In this document: positions 19,296 to 28,126 of the stretch, one piece after another
How the letters are laid out: each line of letters opens with the position of its first letter
How positions within the stretch are numbered: position 1 is the first letter of the stretch
Assembly (NCBI RefSeq): GCF_024346135.1
Contig: NZ_JAGQCJ010000013.1
Location: 18,226 to 82,225, forward strand
Direction: 5' to 3'
DNA length: 64,000 nucleotides
Origin: Cyanobium sp. CH-040
Lineage (GTDB): Bacteria > Cyanobacteriota > Cyanobacteriia > PCC-6307 > Cyanobiaceae
The notes under the pieces: model-generated
What the model saw: only the letters and a program-made list of their open reading frames with translations
What the model was told of the DNA's origin: nothing
The model's database searches: none
Program-made: the position numbers and the translations under genes

Positions 19296-20090
19296 ATGGC
19301 TCCCCAGCCCAGCGCTCCAACACCTCCCGGCCTCGCCAGCGGGACGCCAGTGGCGGCCGAGCTGCTCCGCCCCGGCAGTGTCTGGGCGCTCCAGGCCGCA
19401 CTGAACCTGCAGGCAGGACCGCGGGGTGACGGTCTGGCCACCCAGGCGGCAGCGGGCCGGCGTCTGCAGCTGCTCGGCGCTGCCCAGACCAGCCAGTCCG
19501 CCGGGGCGTCGACCCCGCAGCGCCTGCGCGTGCGCCTGCTGGAGGATGGCTACCCGGGCTGGGTGGACCCGCAGGCACTGCTGGGGGTTGCCGTGGCGGC
19601 CAACCGACCCAGGCCCCGGCTGCTGCAACGGGCCGCCATCGAGGGCCTGCTCGACGCGGTGCTCGCCTGGGCGCTGGCGGCGGCGGAGCGGCCCAACACC
19701 TACCTGTGGGGCGGCGCCATCGGCCCGGACTTCGACTGCTCCGGCCTGGTGCAGGCCGCCTACGCCAGCGTCGGTGTGTGGCTGCCGCGGGACGCCTACC
19801 TTCAGGAACGCTTCTGCCAGCCCGTGGCCGTGCGCCCCGGGCAGACCCATCTGCTGGCAGCCGGGGATCTGATCTTCTTCGGAACGCCCCGGCGCTGCAC
19901 CCACGTGGGTCTGCATCTGGGAGGCGGACGCTATCTGCACAGCTCCGGCCGGGAGCACGGCCGCAACGGCATCGGCATCGACGACCTGAATCCGCGCAAC
20001 GACCATCCGGTGGCCCGGCACTACCGCAGTGAGCTGCGCGGGGCCGGGCGGGTGATGCGCGCTCACGACGGCAGCCCCCTGCCCGCGTAG
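19296..20090 (+). CDS. NlpC/P60-family cell-wall hydrolase with SH3-like N-terminus
   Basis: 264 residues. Residues about 20-95 form an SH3b-like targeting domain (ALNLQAGPRGDGLATQ, then DGYPGWVDPQ). The C-terminal half is an NlpC/P60 cysteine peptidase: catalytic Cys148 in DFDCSGLVQAAY, AAGDLIFFG at about 188-196, and His203 in CTHVGLHLGGGRYLHSS. Enzymes of this type cleave peptide cross-bridges in peptidoglycan. There is no obvious signal peptide. It is divergent from the serine hydrolase with about 32 bases between starts, and followed after 24 bases by a glycosyltransferase. Confidence 0.87.
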   Translation: MAPQPSAPTPPGLASGTPVAAELLRPGSVWALQAALNLQAGPRGDGLATQAAAGRRLQLLGAAQTSQSAGASTPQRLRVRLLEDGYPGWVDPQALLGVAVAANRPRPRLLQRAAIEGLLDAVLAWALAAAERPNTYLWGGAIGPDFDCSGLVQAAYASVGVWLPRDAYLQERFCQPVAVRPGQTHLLAAGDLIFFGTPRRCTHVGLHLGGGRYLHSSGREHGRNGIGIDDLNPRNDHPVARHYRSELRGAGRVMRAHDGSPLPA

Positions 20091-20114
20091 GTTCCATCCA
20101 GCCGCGCCGCAGCC

Positions 20115-21065
20115 ATGGATCTTTCGGTGGTGGTGCCGCTCTACAACGAAGAGCAGAGCCTGGCGCCGCTGGTGGCTCAGGTGCTGGCCGCGGTGCGCCC
20201 GCTGGGCCTGAGCTTCGAGCTGGTGCTGGTGGACGACGGCTCCCGGGACGGCACCGCCGCCGAGCTGAAGCGCCTGCAGCCGGAGGTGCCGGAACTGGTG
20301 GCGGTGCTGCTGCGCCGCAACTACGGCCAGACCGCGGCGATGGCCGCCGGCTTCGATGCCAGCAGCGGCCGGGTGATCGTCACGCTCGATGGCGACCTGC
20401 AGAACGATCCGGCCGACATTCCACTGTTGCTCACGCGCCTGGCGGAGGGCTACGACCTGGTGAGCGGCTGGCGGCACCAGCGCCAGGACGCTTCCCTCAG
20501 CCGGCTGCTGCCCAGCAGGGTGGCGAACCGGCTGATCGGCAAGGTGACGGACCTGCGCCTGCATGACTACGGCTGCTCGCTGAAGGCCTACCGGCGGGAG
20601 GTGATCGAGGATCTCAATCTCTATGGCGAGCTGCACCGATTCCTGCCCGCCCTGGCGGCGATCGAGGGAGCGCGGATCACGGAGGTGCAGGTGAATCACC
20701 ACGCCCGTCGCTTCGGCCGGAGCAAGTACGGCATCGACCGCACGTTCCGGGTGCTGATGGACCTGCTCACCGTGTGGTTCATGAAGCGCTTCCTCACCCG
20801 GCCGATGCACGTGTTCGGGCTGGGTGGTCTCGTGGCGATGGGGGCAGGGCTGCTGATCAGCCTCTGGCTGGTGGGCGAGAAGCTCCTTCTGGGAGTGGAT
20901 CTCGGAGACCGGCCGCTGCTGTTGGTGGCCCTGATCAGCTTTCTCGCCGGTGTGCAGCTGTTCTGCTTCGGCCTGCTGGCCGAACTGCAGATGCGCACCT
21001 ATCACGAAAGCCAGGGGCGGCCGATCTACCGCATCCGCGACACGTTGCGGGGCAGCGGCAGCTGA
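20115..21065 (+). CDS. Family 2 glycosyltransferase with two C-terminal membrane helices (DPM1/GtrB type)
   Basis: 316 residues. The N-terminal GT-A domain shows VVVPLYNEEQSL (residues 5-16), VDDGSRDGT and the metal-binding LDGDLQNDP. Two hydrophobic helices follow (about 235-262 and 270-300), as in polyprenyl-phosphate glycosyltransferases such as GtrB, ArnC and Dpm1. It would transfer a sugar from a nucleotide donor to undecaprenyl phosphate at the membrane. Its 3' end overlaps the convergent gene at 21026 by 40 bases. Confidence 0.88.
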   Translation: MDLSVVVPLYNEEQSLAPLVAQVLAAVRPLGLSFELVLVDDGSRDGTAAELKRLQPEVPELVAVLLRRNYGQTAAMAAGFDASSGRVIVTLDGDLQNDPADIPLLLTRLAEGYDLVSGWRHQRQDASLSRLLPSRVANRLIGKVTDLRLHDYGCSLKAYRREVIEDLNLYGELHRFLPALAAIEGARITEVQVNHHARRFGRSKYGIDRTFRVLMDLLTVWFMKRFLTRPMHVFGLGGLVAMGAGLLISLWLVGEKLLLGVDLGDRPLLLVALISFLAGVQLFCFGLLAELQMRTYHESQGRPIYRIRDTLRGSGS

Positions 21066-21538
21066 GCCCCGGCCACCCCAGCGCCAGCAGCCGCCCTCGG
21101 GCTGCAGCGGAAGCGCTCCATGCCCTGCGCTGCCTCCAGGACGACGGCAAGGTCCACATCCCGCAGGCCACGGCGCAGCACGGGCAGCGCCGCCATATCG
21201 CCCCACTGCCGGGCCGTGCGCATGGCCTGGAGGCGCGAGGACGCATCTCCGCTCAGCTGACGTTCCAGCCGGGCCAGGAGGATGGCCCGCTGACGGGCGT
21301 CAGGGGGCGGCGGGATCGGGGCGGGGTCGGCCCCGGAGGTGGACGGCTCAGGGACGGCAGCGGCGACAACGGCGCTCCGGTCGCCAGCGTCGCCGCGCAC
21401 CAGGGCGATCTGGGCCCGGTTGAGTGCAGCGATGGAACTGGCGTCGGTGGAGCGCAGCAGCACCGGCGATCGGCGCCGCAGCGACCAGTAGGCGAACAGC
21501 AGGAGTGCGGCGACTCCGCCAAGGATCGTCGGGCTCAT
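21026..21538 (-). CDS. Small single-helix membrane protein, HEAT-like C-terminal part, function unknown
   Basis: 170 residues from the ATG at 21538 (MSPTILGGVAALLLFAYWSLRRR). One N-terminal membrane helix (about 3-20) with positive residues after it suggests a cytoplasmic C-terminal part. A Pro-rich linker (PAPIPPPPDA) leads to an alpha-helical segment (DASSRLQAMRTARQWGDMAALPVLRRGLRD) that resembles a HEAT-repeat pair. It shares its upstream region with psaI. I do not recognise a specific function. Confidence 0.6.
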   Translation of the reverse strand: MSPTILGGVAALLLFAYWSLRRRSPVLLRSTDASSIAALNRAQIALVRGDAGDRSAVVAAAVPEPSTSGADPAPIPPPPDARQRAILLARLERQLSGDASSRLQAMRTARQWGDMAALPVLRRGLRDVDLAVVLEAAQGMERFRCSPRAAAGAGVAGAQLPLPRNVSRMR

Positions 21539-21627
21539 GGATTGAACTTTTATGTCGCCGTCGGCGGGGCCGGGAAGCCCCTCTGGGAGCAATCTTTACA
21601 GTACCGGCGGTAACTATGGCCCATGTC

Positions 21628-21744
21628 ATGACTGGAGATTTCGCCGCTGCCTGGATGCCTTCGGTGTTCGTTCCCCTTGTGGGCATCATCGGACCGGCCG
21701 TGGCCATGGCCCTGCTGTTCAACGTGATCGAAGCCACCGAATGA
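21628..21744 (+). CDS. psaI: Photosystem I reaction centre subunit VIII
   Basis: 38 residues from the ATG at 21628 (MTGDFAAAWMPSVFVPLVGI), the usual PsaI length; an in-frame ATG at 21616 would add MAHV. It is a single membrane helix with the conserved PSVFVPLVGIIGPAVAM core. PsaI holds PsaL in place at the trimer interface. psaL follows on the same strand, the typical psaI-psaL pairing. An element TTTACAGT at 21595-21602 resembles half of an RpaB (HLR1) box, a weak hint only. Confidence 0.9.
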   Translation: MTGDFAAAWMPSVFVPLVGIIGPAVAMALLFNVIEATE

Positions 21745-21853
21745 CCTTGCCGGGGCACTCCAGGGCCATCCTGTCGGCCTCCGAGCACCTGATCCCTGCC
21801 GATCTGCACCGCAGAGCCCCGTCCTGCTCAGCGACCCACTCCTGAGTCATCCA

Positions 21854-21875
21854 GCTGAGTCGTCCACGACTCAGC
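21854..21875 (+). promoter_or_regulatory. Perfect 9-bp hairpin in the psaI-psaL spacer
   Basis: GCTGAGTCG (21854-21862) pairs perfectly with CGACTCAGC (21867-21875) around TCCA. There is no T-tract, so it is not a standard terminator. It lies 31 bases before the psaL ATG. It could stabilise a processed psaL transcript or mark an RNase E cleavage neighbourhood. Confidence 0.5.
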
Positions 21876-21906
21876 CCTCCACTGCCCAGCCTTCGAGAAC
21901 CACCCC

Positions 21907-22395
21907 ATGACCGTGACCCCCGTGGCCGACCCCTGCGTCGGCAATCTGGCCACTCCCGTCAACAGCAGCTACTTCAGCAAGGCATTCCTGAACGCGCTGC
22001 CCGCCTACCGGCCGTCCCTCTCCCCGAATCGCCGGGGTCTGGAAGTGGGCATGGCCCACGGCTATCTGCTCTACGGGCCCTTCGCCGTGACCGGCCCCCT
22101 GCGCGCCACCGAGTACGCCAGCACGGCCGGGCTGCTGGCGGCCATCGGTCTGGTCTCGATCCTCACCGTCTGCCTCTCGATCTACGGCACGGCGGGTACC
22201 GGGCCGAATGTGGAGCCGGCTGATGCCACGGTCGACAATCCCCCTGCCGATCTGTTCACCAAGGCAGGCTGGGCTGAGTTCGCCAGTGGCTTCTGGCTGG
22301 GCGGCTGCGGCGGCGCCGCCTTCGCCTGGTTCCTCTCCAGCATGGCGCTCAACAGCCCCCTGGCTCACCTGGGTGGAATCTGGGGCGCCAGCTGA
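21907..22395 (+). CDS. psaL: Photosystem I reaction centre subunit XI
   Basis: 162 residues. PsaL features are clear: [24 protein letters not shown] near residues 37-56 and the second helix [22 protein letters not shown] (about 75-95), followed by a third helix containing [18 protein letters not shown]. PsaL connects monomers in the PSI trimer. It is on the + strand, facing psaB, with a terminator 120 bases downstream. Confidence 0.96.
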   Translation: MTVTPVADPCVGNLATPVNSSYFSKAFLNALPAYRPSLSPNRRGLEVGMAHGYLLYGPFAVTGPLRATEYASTAGLLAAIGLVSILTVCLSIYGTAGTGPNVEPADATVDNPPADLFTKAGWAEFASGFWLGGCGGAAFAWFLSSMALNSPLAHLGGIWGAS

Positions 22396-22408
22396 CGCCG
22401 ACAGGCAA

Positions 22409-22467
22409 CAGATCCCCTCACAGATCCCCTCCTGGCTGTTTCCACACCTCTCGGCTGTTTCCACACC
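22409..22467 (+). repeat. Two short tandem repeats after psaL
   Basis: CAGATCCCCTC occurs at 22409-22419 and again at 22421-22431. GGCTGTTTCCACACC occurs at 22434-22448 and at 22453-22467. Both pairs are head to tail, probably from replication slippage. No coding sequence is present here. Confidence 0.8.
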
Positions 22468-22515
22468 CCGGGACAGCGCCCTCACCCAAACCGTTCCGAC
22501 CGATCAGGTCGGCCT

Positions 22516-22539
22516 GGCCCCGCAACACGGGGCCTTTTT
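22516..22539 (+). terminator. Intrinsic terminator of the psaI-psaL transcript
   Basis: GGCCCCG (22516-22522) pairs with CGGGGCC (22528-22534) around CAACA, followed by five T (22535-22539). It is a textbook Rho-independent terminator, 120 bases after the psaL stop. Confidence 0.85.
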
Positions 22540-22678
22540 CATGGCTGGGCACGCAGTGCTTGGAAGGCTCTCTGTCGTCAATGCTCTCTGTGGTCAGGGT
22601 TGACTGCCTTCAGGGCCCTGGCCCAGGCAGGGGTCTCAGCAGGATGATCGGAACCTGACGTGCCGCTGAGCGCAGACC

Positions 22679-22957
22679 ATGCCCGCAACGACCACGAGGC
22701 TGAACCCACACCGCCCGACGCCGCGTCCGGGCATCCCGGCCATCCGGCTGCCGCTTCTGCTGGCGGCTGGCCTGGCGCTGACGGGCTGCAACCTGAAGAC
22801 CGGCGAGGCCCTGATGCGCCAGGGACATCAGGCGATGGTGGAGTGTCAGCACGGTGAGAGGGCCATCACCGATGGCGATGAACTCCGCTGCGAGGACTGG
22901 GAGTACGTGCGCAGCAACTATCTCGAACGCAGACGCTCTGACAGGCAGGCGCCCTGA
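22679..22957 (+). CDS. Small predicted lipoprotein, function unknown
   Basis: 92 residues. A basic N-terminus is followed by a hydrophobic stretch (IRLPLLLAAGLALTGC) ending in a lipobox-like LTGC at about residue 37, so the mature part would be about 55 residues (CNLKTGEALMRQGHQAMVEC and onward) with two further Cys. The N-region is long for a signal peptide, so a later start could apply. It lies between the psaL terminator and the psaAB terminator and probably has its own promoter. I recognise no family. Confidence 0.5.
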   Translation: MPATTTRLNPHRPTPRPGIPAIRLPLLLAAGLALTGCNLKTGEALMRQGHQAMVECQHGERAITDGDELRCEDWEYVRSNYLERRRSDRQAP

Positions 22958-22997
22958 ACCCACGGCCGGATCGCCGCACTGGCCCGCGCCATGACAC

Positions 22998-23021
22998 AAA
23001 AAACCCCGGCACGGGCCGGGG
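22998..23021 (-). terminator. Intrinsic terminator of the psaAB operon
   Basis: Read on the minus strand, CCCCGGC (23021-23015) pairs with GCCGGGG (23010-23004) around a 4-base loop, followed by six T (23003-22998). It lies about 105 bases after the psaB stop. Confidence 0.85.
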
Positions 23022-23039
23022 TGATGTGTCCCTCGAGAG

Positions 23040-23068
23040 GAGAACAGGTGTTCTCTTGAGAGAACACC
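23040..23068 (-). promoter_or_regulatory. Hairpin in the psaB 3' region with alternative pairing
   Basis: GGTGTTCTC (23047-23055) pairs perfectly with GAGAACACC (23060-23068) around TTGA. A further GAGAACA at 23040-23046 offers a second partner for TGTTCTC (23049-23055), although with a loop too small to form easily. It precedes the terminator on the psaAB transcript and may protect the 3' end of the mRNA. Confidence 0.55.
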
Positions 23069-23125
23069 CGCTCGGTTCAAGGTCGTTGGGTCGAAACGGA
23101 GTACAGCCTCAATCCCGGGAGGGAA

Positions 23126-25348
23126 TCAGCCGAACTTGCCGGACGTGGACGCGATCAGGAAGGCGGCGTAGGTGAGGAAGTAGCCCACGGTGAAGTGAGC
23201 GAGACCCACCACACGGGCCTGAACGATCGAGAGAGCCACGGGCTTGTCACGCCAGCCCACCAGATTGGCGAGCGGTGTGCGCTGGTGAGCCCAGACGATG
23301 GTCTCGATCAGCTCCTGCCAGTAACCACGCCAGGAGATCAGGAACATGAAGCCGGTGGCCCAGACCAGGTGGCCGAAGAGGAACATCCAGGCCCAGACGG
23401 CCAGGTTGTTGGTGCCGGCCGGGTTGTAGCCGTTGATCAGCTGGGAGCTGTTGAGCCACAGGTAATCGCGGAACCAGCCCATGAGGTAGGTGCTGGATTC
23501 GTTGAACTGAGCGACGTTGCCCTGCCAGATGGCGAGGTGCTTCCAGTGCCAGTAGAAGGTCACCCAACCCACGGTGTTCAGAGCCCAGAAGACAGCCAGA
23601 TAGAAGGCATCCCAGGCACTGATGTCGCAGGTGCCGCCACGGCCGGGGCCGTCGCAGGGGAAGGAGTAGCCGAAGTCCTTCTTGTCGGGCATCAGCTTCG
23701 AACCCCGGGCATCCAGGGCGCCCTTCACCAGGATCAGGGTGGTGGTGTGGAGACCCAGCGCGATGGCGTGGTGCACCAGGAAGTCACCAGGACCGATCTG
23801 GAGGAACAGGGAGTTGGTGCCGGAGTTGAGGCTCTCCAGCCAACCGGGCAGCCAGACGGCGCCGTAGTTGGGCCAGGCGGTGGCGGCGATGCTCTCGGGG
23901 TTGGAGAGCAGCACATCCATGCCGTAGAGGGCCTTGCCGGAGGAGGCCTGAACGAACTGGGCGAACACAGGCTCGATCAGGATCTGCTTCTCGGGGGTAC
24001 CGAAGGCCACGACCACGTCGTTGTGGACGTAGAGGCCGAGGGTGTGGAAGCCGAGGAACAGGGACACCCAGCTGAGGTGGCTGATGATCGCTTCCTTGTG
24101 CTCGAGCATCCGGGCCAACACGTTGTTCTTGTTGGCTTCGGGGTCGTAGTCACGGATGAAGAAGATCGCACCGTGGGCGAAGGCACCGCACATCAGGAAG
24201 ATGGCGATGTACTGGTGGTGGGTGTAGAGGGCTGCCTGCGTGGTGTAGTCCCGGGCGATGAACGCATAGGAGGGCAGCGCATACATGTGCTGCGCCACGA
24301 GGCTGGTGACCACACCGAGGCTGGCCAGGGCAAGTCCGAGCTGGAAGTGCAGGGAGTTGTTGACCGTGTCGTAGAGACCCTTGTGGCCTGCACCCAGATC
24401 CCCAGGGGTTCCCTTGGGAGGGTTGTGGGCCTCGAGGATCTCGCGGATCGAGTGACCGATCCCGAAGTTGGTGCGGTACATGTGGCCGGCGATCACGAAG
24501 ATCACGCCGATCGCCAGGTGGTGATGGGCGATGTCCGTGAGCCAGAGGGCCTCGGTCTGGGGGTGGAAGCCACCCAGGAAGGTGAGGATCGCGGTGCCGG
24601 AACCCTCAGCGGTGTTGAACACCTGGTAGGGGGTATCCGGGTTCTGGGCGTAGACGCCCCAGTTGCCGGTGAAGAACGGAGCCAGACCGGCGGGGTGGGG
24701 CAGCACGGAGAGGAAGTTGTCCCAACCGACGTGCTGACCGCGCGACTCGGGAATCGCCACGTGCACCAGGTGGCCGGTCCAGGCGATGGAGCTGAAACCG
24801 AACAGAACCGCCAGGTGGTGGTTGAGACGGGATTCAGCGTTCTTGAACCAGGCCAGCGAGGGGCGGAACTTGGGCTGGAGGTGGAGCCAGCCGGCGAACA
24901 GGGCCCAGGCTGACAGGATCATCATGAAGATGGCGCCCTGGTACAGCTCGGCGTTGGTGCGCATGCCGATCGTGTACCACCAGTGGTACAGACCGGAGTA
25001 AGCGATGTTCACCGGAGAGGAGGCACCGGCCTGGGTGAAGGCGGTGATGGCCCCTTCACCGAAGTGGGGATCCCAGATCGCGTGAGCGATGGGACGGACA
25101 TGCAGAGGATCGGTGACCCACTGCTCAAAGTTGCCCTGCCAGGCGATATGGAACAGGTTGCCCGAAACCCAGAGGCCGATGACGGCCAGGTGTCCGAAGT
25201 GGGTGGAGAACAGCTTTTGGTAAAGCCGCTCCTCGGTCATGCCGTCGTGACTCTCGAAATCGTGAGCCGTGGCGATGCCGTACCAGATCCGGCGGGTTGT
25301 CGGGTCCTGTGCCAGACCCTGGCTGAACGAAGGAAATTTCGTTGCCAT
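23126..25348 (-). CDS. psaB: Photosystem I P700 apoprotein A2
   Basis: 740 residues, starting [20 protein letters not shown], the conserved PsaB start. The F_X iron-sulfur ligand loop [19 protein letters not shown] lies near residues 559-577, and eleven membrane helices are expected. It forms the P700 heterodimer with PsaA in the thylakoid membrane. It follows psaA after 19 bases, so the two are cotranscribed. Confidence 0.99.
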   Translation of the reverse strand: MATKFPSFSQGLAQDPTTRRIWYGIATAHDFESHDGMTEERLYQKLFSTHFGHLAVIGLWVSGNLFHIAWQGNFEQWVTDPLHVRPIAHAIWDPHFGEGAITAFTQAGASSPVNIAYSGLYHWWYTIGMRTNAELYQGAIFMMILSAWALFAGWLHLQPKFRPSLAWFKNAESRLNHHLAVLFGFSSIAWTGHLVHVAIPESRGQHVGWDNFLSVLPHPAGLAPFFTGNWGVYAQNPDTPYQVFNTAEGSGTAILTFLGGFHPQTEALWLTDIAHHHLAIGVIFVIAGHMYRTNFGIGHSIREILEAHNPPKGTPGDLGAGHKGLYDTVNNSLHFQLGLALASLGVVTSLVAQHMYALPSYAFIARDYTTQAALYTHHQYIAIFLMCGAFAHGAIFFIRDYDPEANKNNVLARMLEHKEAIISHLSWVSLFLGFHTLGLYVHNDVVVAFGTPEKQILIEPVFAQFVQASSGKALYGMDVLLSNPESIAATAWPNYGAVWLPGWLESLNSGTNSLFLQIGPGDFLVHHAIALGLHTTTLILVKGALDARGSKLMPDKKDFGYSFPCDGPGRGGTCDISAWDAFYLAVFWALNTVGWVTFYWHWKHLAIWQGNVAQFNESSTYLMGWFRDYLWLNSSQLINGYNPAGTNNLAVWAWMFLFGHLVWATGFMFLISWRGYWQELIETIVWAHQRTPLANLVGWRDKPVALSIVQARVVGLAHFTVGYFLTYAAFLIASTSGKFG

Positions 25349-25350
25349 TG

Positions 25351-25370
25351 GGAAAGGTCAGGAAAGGTCA
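25351..25370 (-). repeat. 10-base tandem duplication at the psaA-psaB junction
   Basis: The decamer GGAAAGGTCA (plus-strand reading) occurs at 25351-25360 and 25361-25370. The second copy includes the psaA stop codon (25368-25370). It makes up almost the whole 19-base spacer and may set the distance between stop and restart. Confidence 0.8.
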
Positions 25371-27671
25371 GCCGACCGCAATCATGCGGGCCAGGAAGAA
25401 CGACCAGGTGGTCGCGATACCACCCAGGAGGTAGTGGGCGACACCCACGGCGCGGCCCTGGGTGATGGACAGCGCTCGGGGCTGGATGGCCGGCGCCACC
25501 TTCAGCTTGTTGTGAGCCCAGACGATGGACTCGATCAGCTCCTGCCAGTAGCCGCGGCCGCTGAACAGGAACATCAGGCTGAAGGCCCAGATGAAGTGGG
25601 CACCGAGGAACATCAGGCCATAGGCGCTGCTGCTGGAGCCATAGCTGTTGATCACCTGTGCGGCCTGAGCCCACAGGAAGTCACGCAGCCAGCCATTGAT
25701 GGTGATCGCGCTCTGGGCGAAGTTGCCGTTGGTGATGTGCTGGACGCTGCCGTCGGCGTTGACGGTGCCCCAGACGTCGCTCTGCATCTTCCAGGAGAAG
25801 TGGAAGATCACGATCGACAGGGAGTTGTACATCCAGAAGAGACCCAGGAACACGTGGTCCCAGGCCGACACCTGGCAGGTGCCGCCACGGCCGGGGCCGT
25901 CGCAGGGGAAGCGAAAACCGAGGTTCGCCTTGTCGGGGACCAGACGGGAGCTGCGGGCATACAGCACACCCTTCAGCAGGATCAGCACGGTGACGTGGAT
26001 CGTGAAGGCGTGGATGTGGTGGACCATGAAGTCCGCCGTGCCCAGGGGAATGGGGGCGGCGGCGACCTTGCCACCCACGGCGACGACGGAGCCGTTGAAC
26101 ACCTCGCTCACACCCGCAAGGGCATTGGGAGCGGTGGTGCCGGCAGCGGCGGCGTGCAGACCCTGGATCCACTGCGCGAAGACGGGCTTCAGGGCAATGG
26201 CGGAGTCGCTGAACATGTCCTGGGGACGGCCCAGGGCACGCATGGTGTCGTTGTGGATGTACAGGCCGAAGCTGTGGAAGCCCAGGAAGATGCACACCCA
26301 GTTGAGGTGGCTGATCAGGGCGTCGCGAGCCTTGAGCACCCGATCGAGCACGTTGTCGATGTGCTGGGCGGGGTCGTAGTCGCGCACCATGGCGATGGCC
26401 GCGTGAGCGCCTGCCCCGACCACCAGGAACCCGCCGATCCACATGTGGTGGGTGAACAGCGAGAGCTGGGTGGGATAGTCGATCCCGAGGTAGGGGTAGG
26501 GCGGCATCGCATACATGTGATGCGCCACGATGATCGTGAGCGAGCCGAACAGGGCGAGGTTCACGGCCAGCTGAGCATGCCAGCTGGTGGTCATGAACTC
26601 GAACAGGCCGTCATGACCATTGGGAGCGGGGAACAGCAGGGGATCACCCTTCTGGCCCTCGAGAATCTCCCTCAGGCTGTGACCGATGCCCCAGTTGGTG
26701 CGGTACATGTGGCCAGCCACGATGAACAGCACCGCGATCGCCAGATGGTGATGGGCGATGTCGGTCATCCAGAGGCTGCCGGTGACCGGGTTGAGTCCAC
26801 CCTTGAAGGTGAGGAAGTCGCTGTAGGCAGCCCAGTTGCCGGTGAAGAACGCCGAGATGCCGGCGCCGAACCCGGGATAGAGCTGGGACAGGACGTCCTG
26901 GTTGATGAACTCGTGGGGAAGCGGGATGTCCGCGTAGGACGCGATGGTCTTGCCGTTGATGGCCAGCGGCTGGCCGGCATCGATGGCGTCCATCAGAGCC
27001 GTTGTCGGCAGGGACACGTGCAGGAGGTGTCCTGTCCAGGAGAGGGAGCCCAGACCCAGCAGACCTGCCAGGTGGTGGTTGAGCATGGACTCAACGTTCT
27101 GGAACCACTCCAGCTTCGGAGCTGCCTTGTGGTAATGGAAGACGCCGGCGTTGAGCATCAGGCCGGCCATCACCAGGGCACCGATGGCCGTGCAGAGGAG
27201 CTGGAACTCATTGGTGAAGCCCCAGGCCCTCCACACGTGGAAGAGGCCGGAGGTGATCTGAATGCCGTTGAAGCCGGCACCCACGTCACCGTTGAGGATT
27301 TCCTGGCCGAACACGGGCCAGACCACCTGGGCTGAAGGCTTGACGTGCAGGGGGTCAGCCAGCCAGCCGGTGTAGTTGGAGAAGCGGGCACCGTGATAAA
27401 AGGCGCCGCTCAGCCAGATGAAGATGACGGCCAGGTGGCCGAAGTGAGCCGAGAAGATCTTGCGAGAGACCTCTTCGAGGTCGCTCGTGTGGCTGTCGAA
27501 GTCGTGAGCGTTGGCGTGGAGGTTCCAAATCCAGGTGGTGGTTTTGGGACCTTTGGCCAGGCTGCGGTCGAAATGCCCGGGCTTTTCGAAAAGCTCGAAC
27601 GTGGCCGGAACGCGGTTCCGGTCGACCATGGCCTCGGCCTTTTTCCCACGCTCTGGTGGGCTGATGGTCAT
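25368..27671 (-). CDS. psaA: Photosystem I P700 apoprotein A1
   Basis: 767 residues from the ATG at 27671 ([19 protein letters not shown]), the standard PsaA start; the open frame reaches further upstream but into a structured leader. GAGGA 9 bases before the ATG is the ribosome-binding site. The F_X loop [19 protein letters not shown] matches that of PsaB. PsaA binds P700 and most electron carriers of PSI. The 5' leader is highly structured. Confidence 0.99.
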   Translation of the reverse strand: MTISPPERGKKAEAMVDRNRVPATFELFEKPGHFDRSLAKGPKTTTWIWNLHANAHDFDSHTSDLEEVSRKIFSAHFGHLAVIFIWLSGAFYHGARFSNYTGWLADPLHVKPSAQVVWPVFGQEILNGDVGAGFNGIQITSGLFHVWRAWGFTNEFQLLCTAIGALVMAGLMLNAGVFHYHKAAPKLEWFQNVESMLNHHLAGLLGLGSLSWTGHLLHVSLPTTALMDAIDAGQPLAINGKTIASYADIPLPHEFINQDVLSQLYPGFGAGISAFFTGNWAAYSDFLTFKGGLNPVTGSLWMTDIAHHHLAIAVLFIVAGHMYRTNWGIGHSLREILEGQKGDPLLFPAPNGHDGLFEFMTTSWHAQLAVNLALFGSLTIIVAHHMYAMPPYPYLGIDYPTQLSLFTHHMWIGGFLVVGAGAHAAIAMVRDYDPAQHIDNVLDRVLKARDALISHLNWVCIFLGFHSFGLYIHNDTMRALGRPQDMFSDSAIALKPVFAQWIQGLHAAAAGTTAPNALAGVSEVFNGSVVAVGGKVAAAPIPLGTADFMVHHIHAFTIHVTVLILLKGVLYARSSRLVPDKANLGFRFPCDGPGRGGTCQVSAWDHVFLGLFWMYNSLSIVIFHFSWKMQSDVWGTVNADGSVQHITNGNFAQSAITINGWLRDFLWAQAAQVINSYGSSSSAYGLMFLGAHFIWAFSLMFLFSGRGYWQELIESIVWAHNKLKVAPAIQPRALSITQGRAVGVAHYLLGGIATTWSFFLARMIAVG

Positions 27672-28126
27672 CGAGACGTTCCTCGAGGGACGGAGTCGAG
27701 GTGGGGGTCCCCACCCCTGCCGGTGACGGCGCGCCTTCTGGAAACCAGCAGGCGCGCCGTCACCGGCGGGCCCCATGGAACCAGCGGGACAGGCCCGTCG
27801 GTCCATGGGCTCCAGCCGCAGGGGGGTTCGGCGAAAAATCACCAAACCCCCTGCCGCGGCTGGGGCTTGGGCCCCAGTTAGGGGACCGCTCGGCGCAGTA
27901 TAGGGGCCAGTTTCAAAGGGCTTCGGGGCTCAGTTACAAAGGTTCAATAGGCCTGATTCCCAGTCGTGGACTGGCCTCTCGGGGCCAGTAAGCACTATCA
28001 GGAAATCACCATTCGAACCGCAATACTTATATCTTCACTGCGAACATCACCGCCGGTGCCGCCCCGGTGCGCGGATCGCTCCGGCCAGCAGAATGCCCGC
28101 AGCAACCCATTGGAGAGACGAGGGTG
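27672..28126 (-). promoter_or_regulatory. psaA leader and divergent spacer, 455 bases
   Basis: No gene is visible. Going upstream from the psaA ATG: a small stem holding the Shine-Dalgarno (CGTTCC TCGA GGGACG, 27677-27692), a GGTGGG/CCCACC stem (27700-27715), the 17-bp stem (27719-27767), and CTGGGGC/GCCCCAG around TTGG (27860-27877). A -10-like TATACT reads 27902 to 27897 on the minus strand, which would give a leader of about 220 bases. GTTACAAA at 27933-27940, followed by GG and TTCAATAG, resembles an RpaB HLR1 box, with only the first half matching well. The rest, towards 28126, must also hold the promoter of the divergent lipoprotein. Confidence 0.45.
27719..27767 (-). promoter_or_regulatory. 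Perfect 17-bp inverted repeat in the psaA leader
   Basis: GCCGGTGACGGCGCGCC (27719-27735) is the exact reverse complement of 27751-27767. The 15-base centre contains CTGG AAA CCAG, which can extend the stem. It ends 47 bases upstream of the psaA ATG. There is no T-tract after it on the minus strand, so termination is unlikely; a leader RNA structure or a dyad for a protein is more probable. Confidence 0.8.

Noticed and set aside
22998..23021. Hairpin as terminator of the + strand lipoprotein gene
   Set aside because: On the + strand no T-tract follows; the six-base tract is on the minus strand, so it serves psaAB.
23195..27335. Long plus-strand open frames (572 and 688 residues) opposite psaB and psaA
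   Set aside because: Glu/Val/Asp-rich repeats with no domain; they mirror conserved PsaA and PsaB codons.
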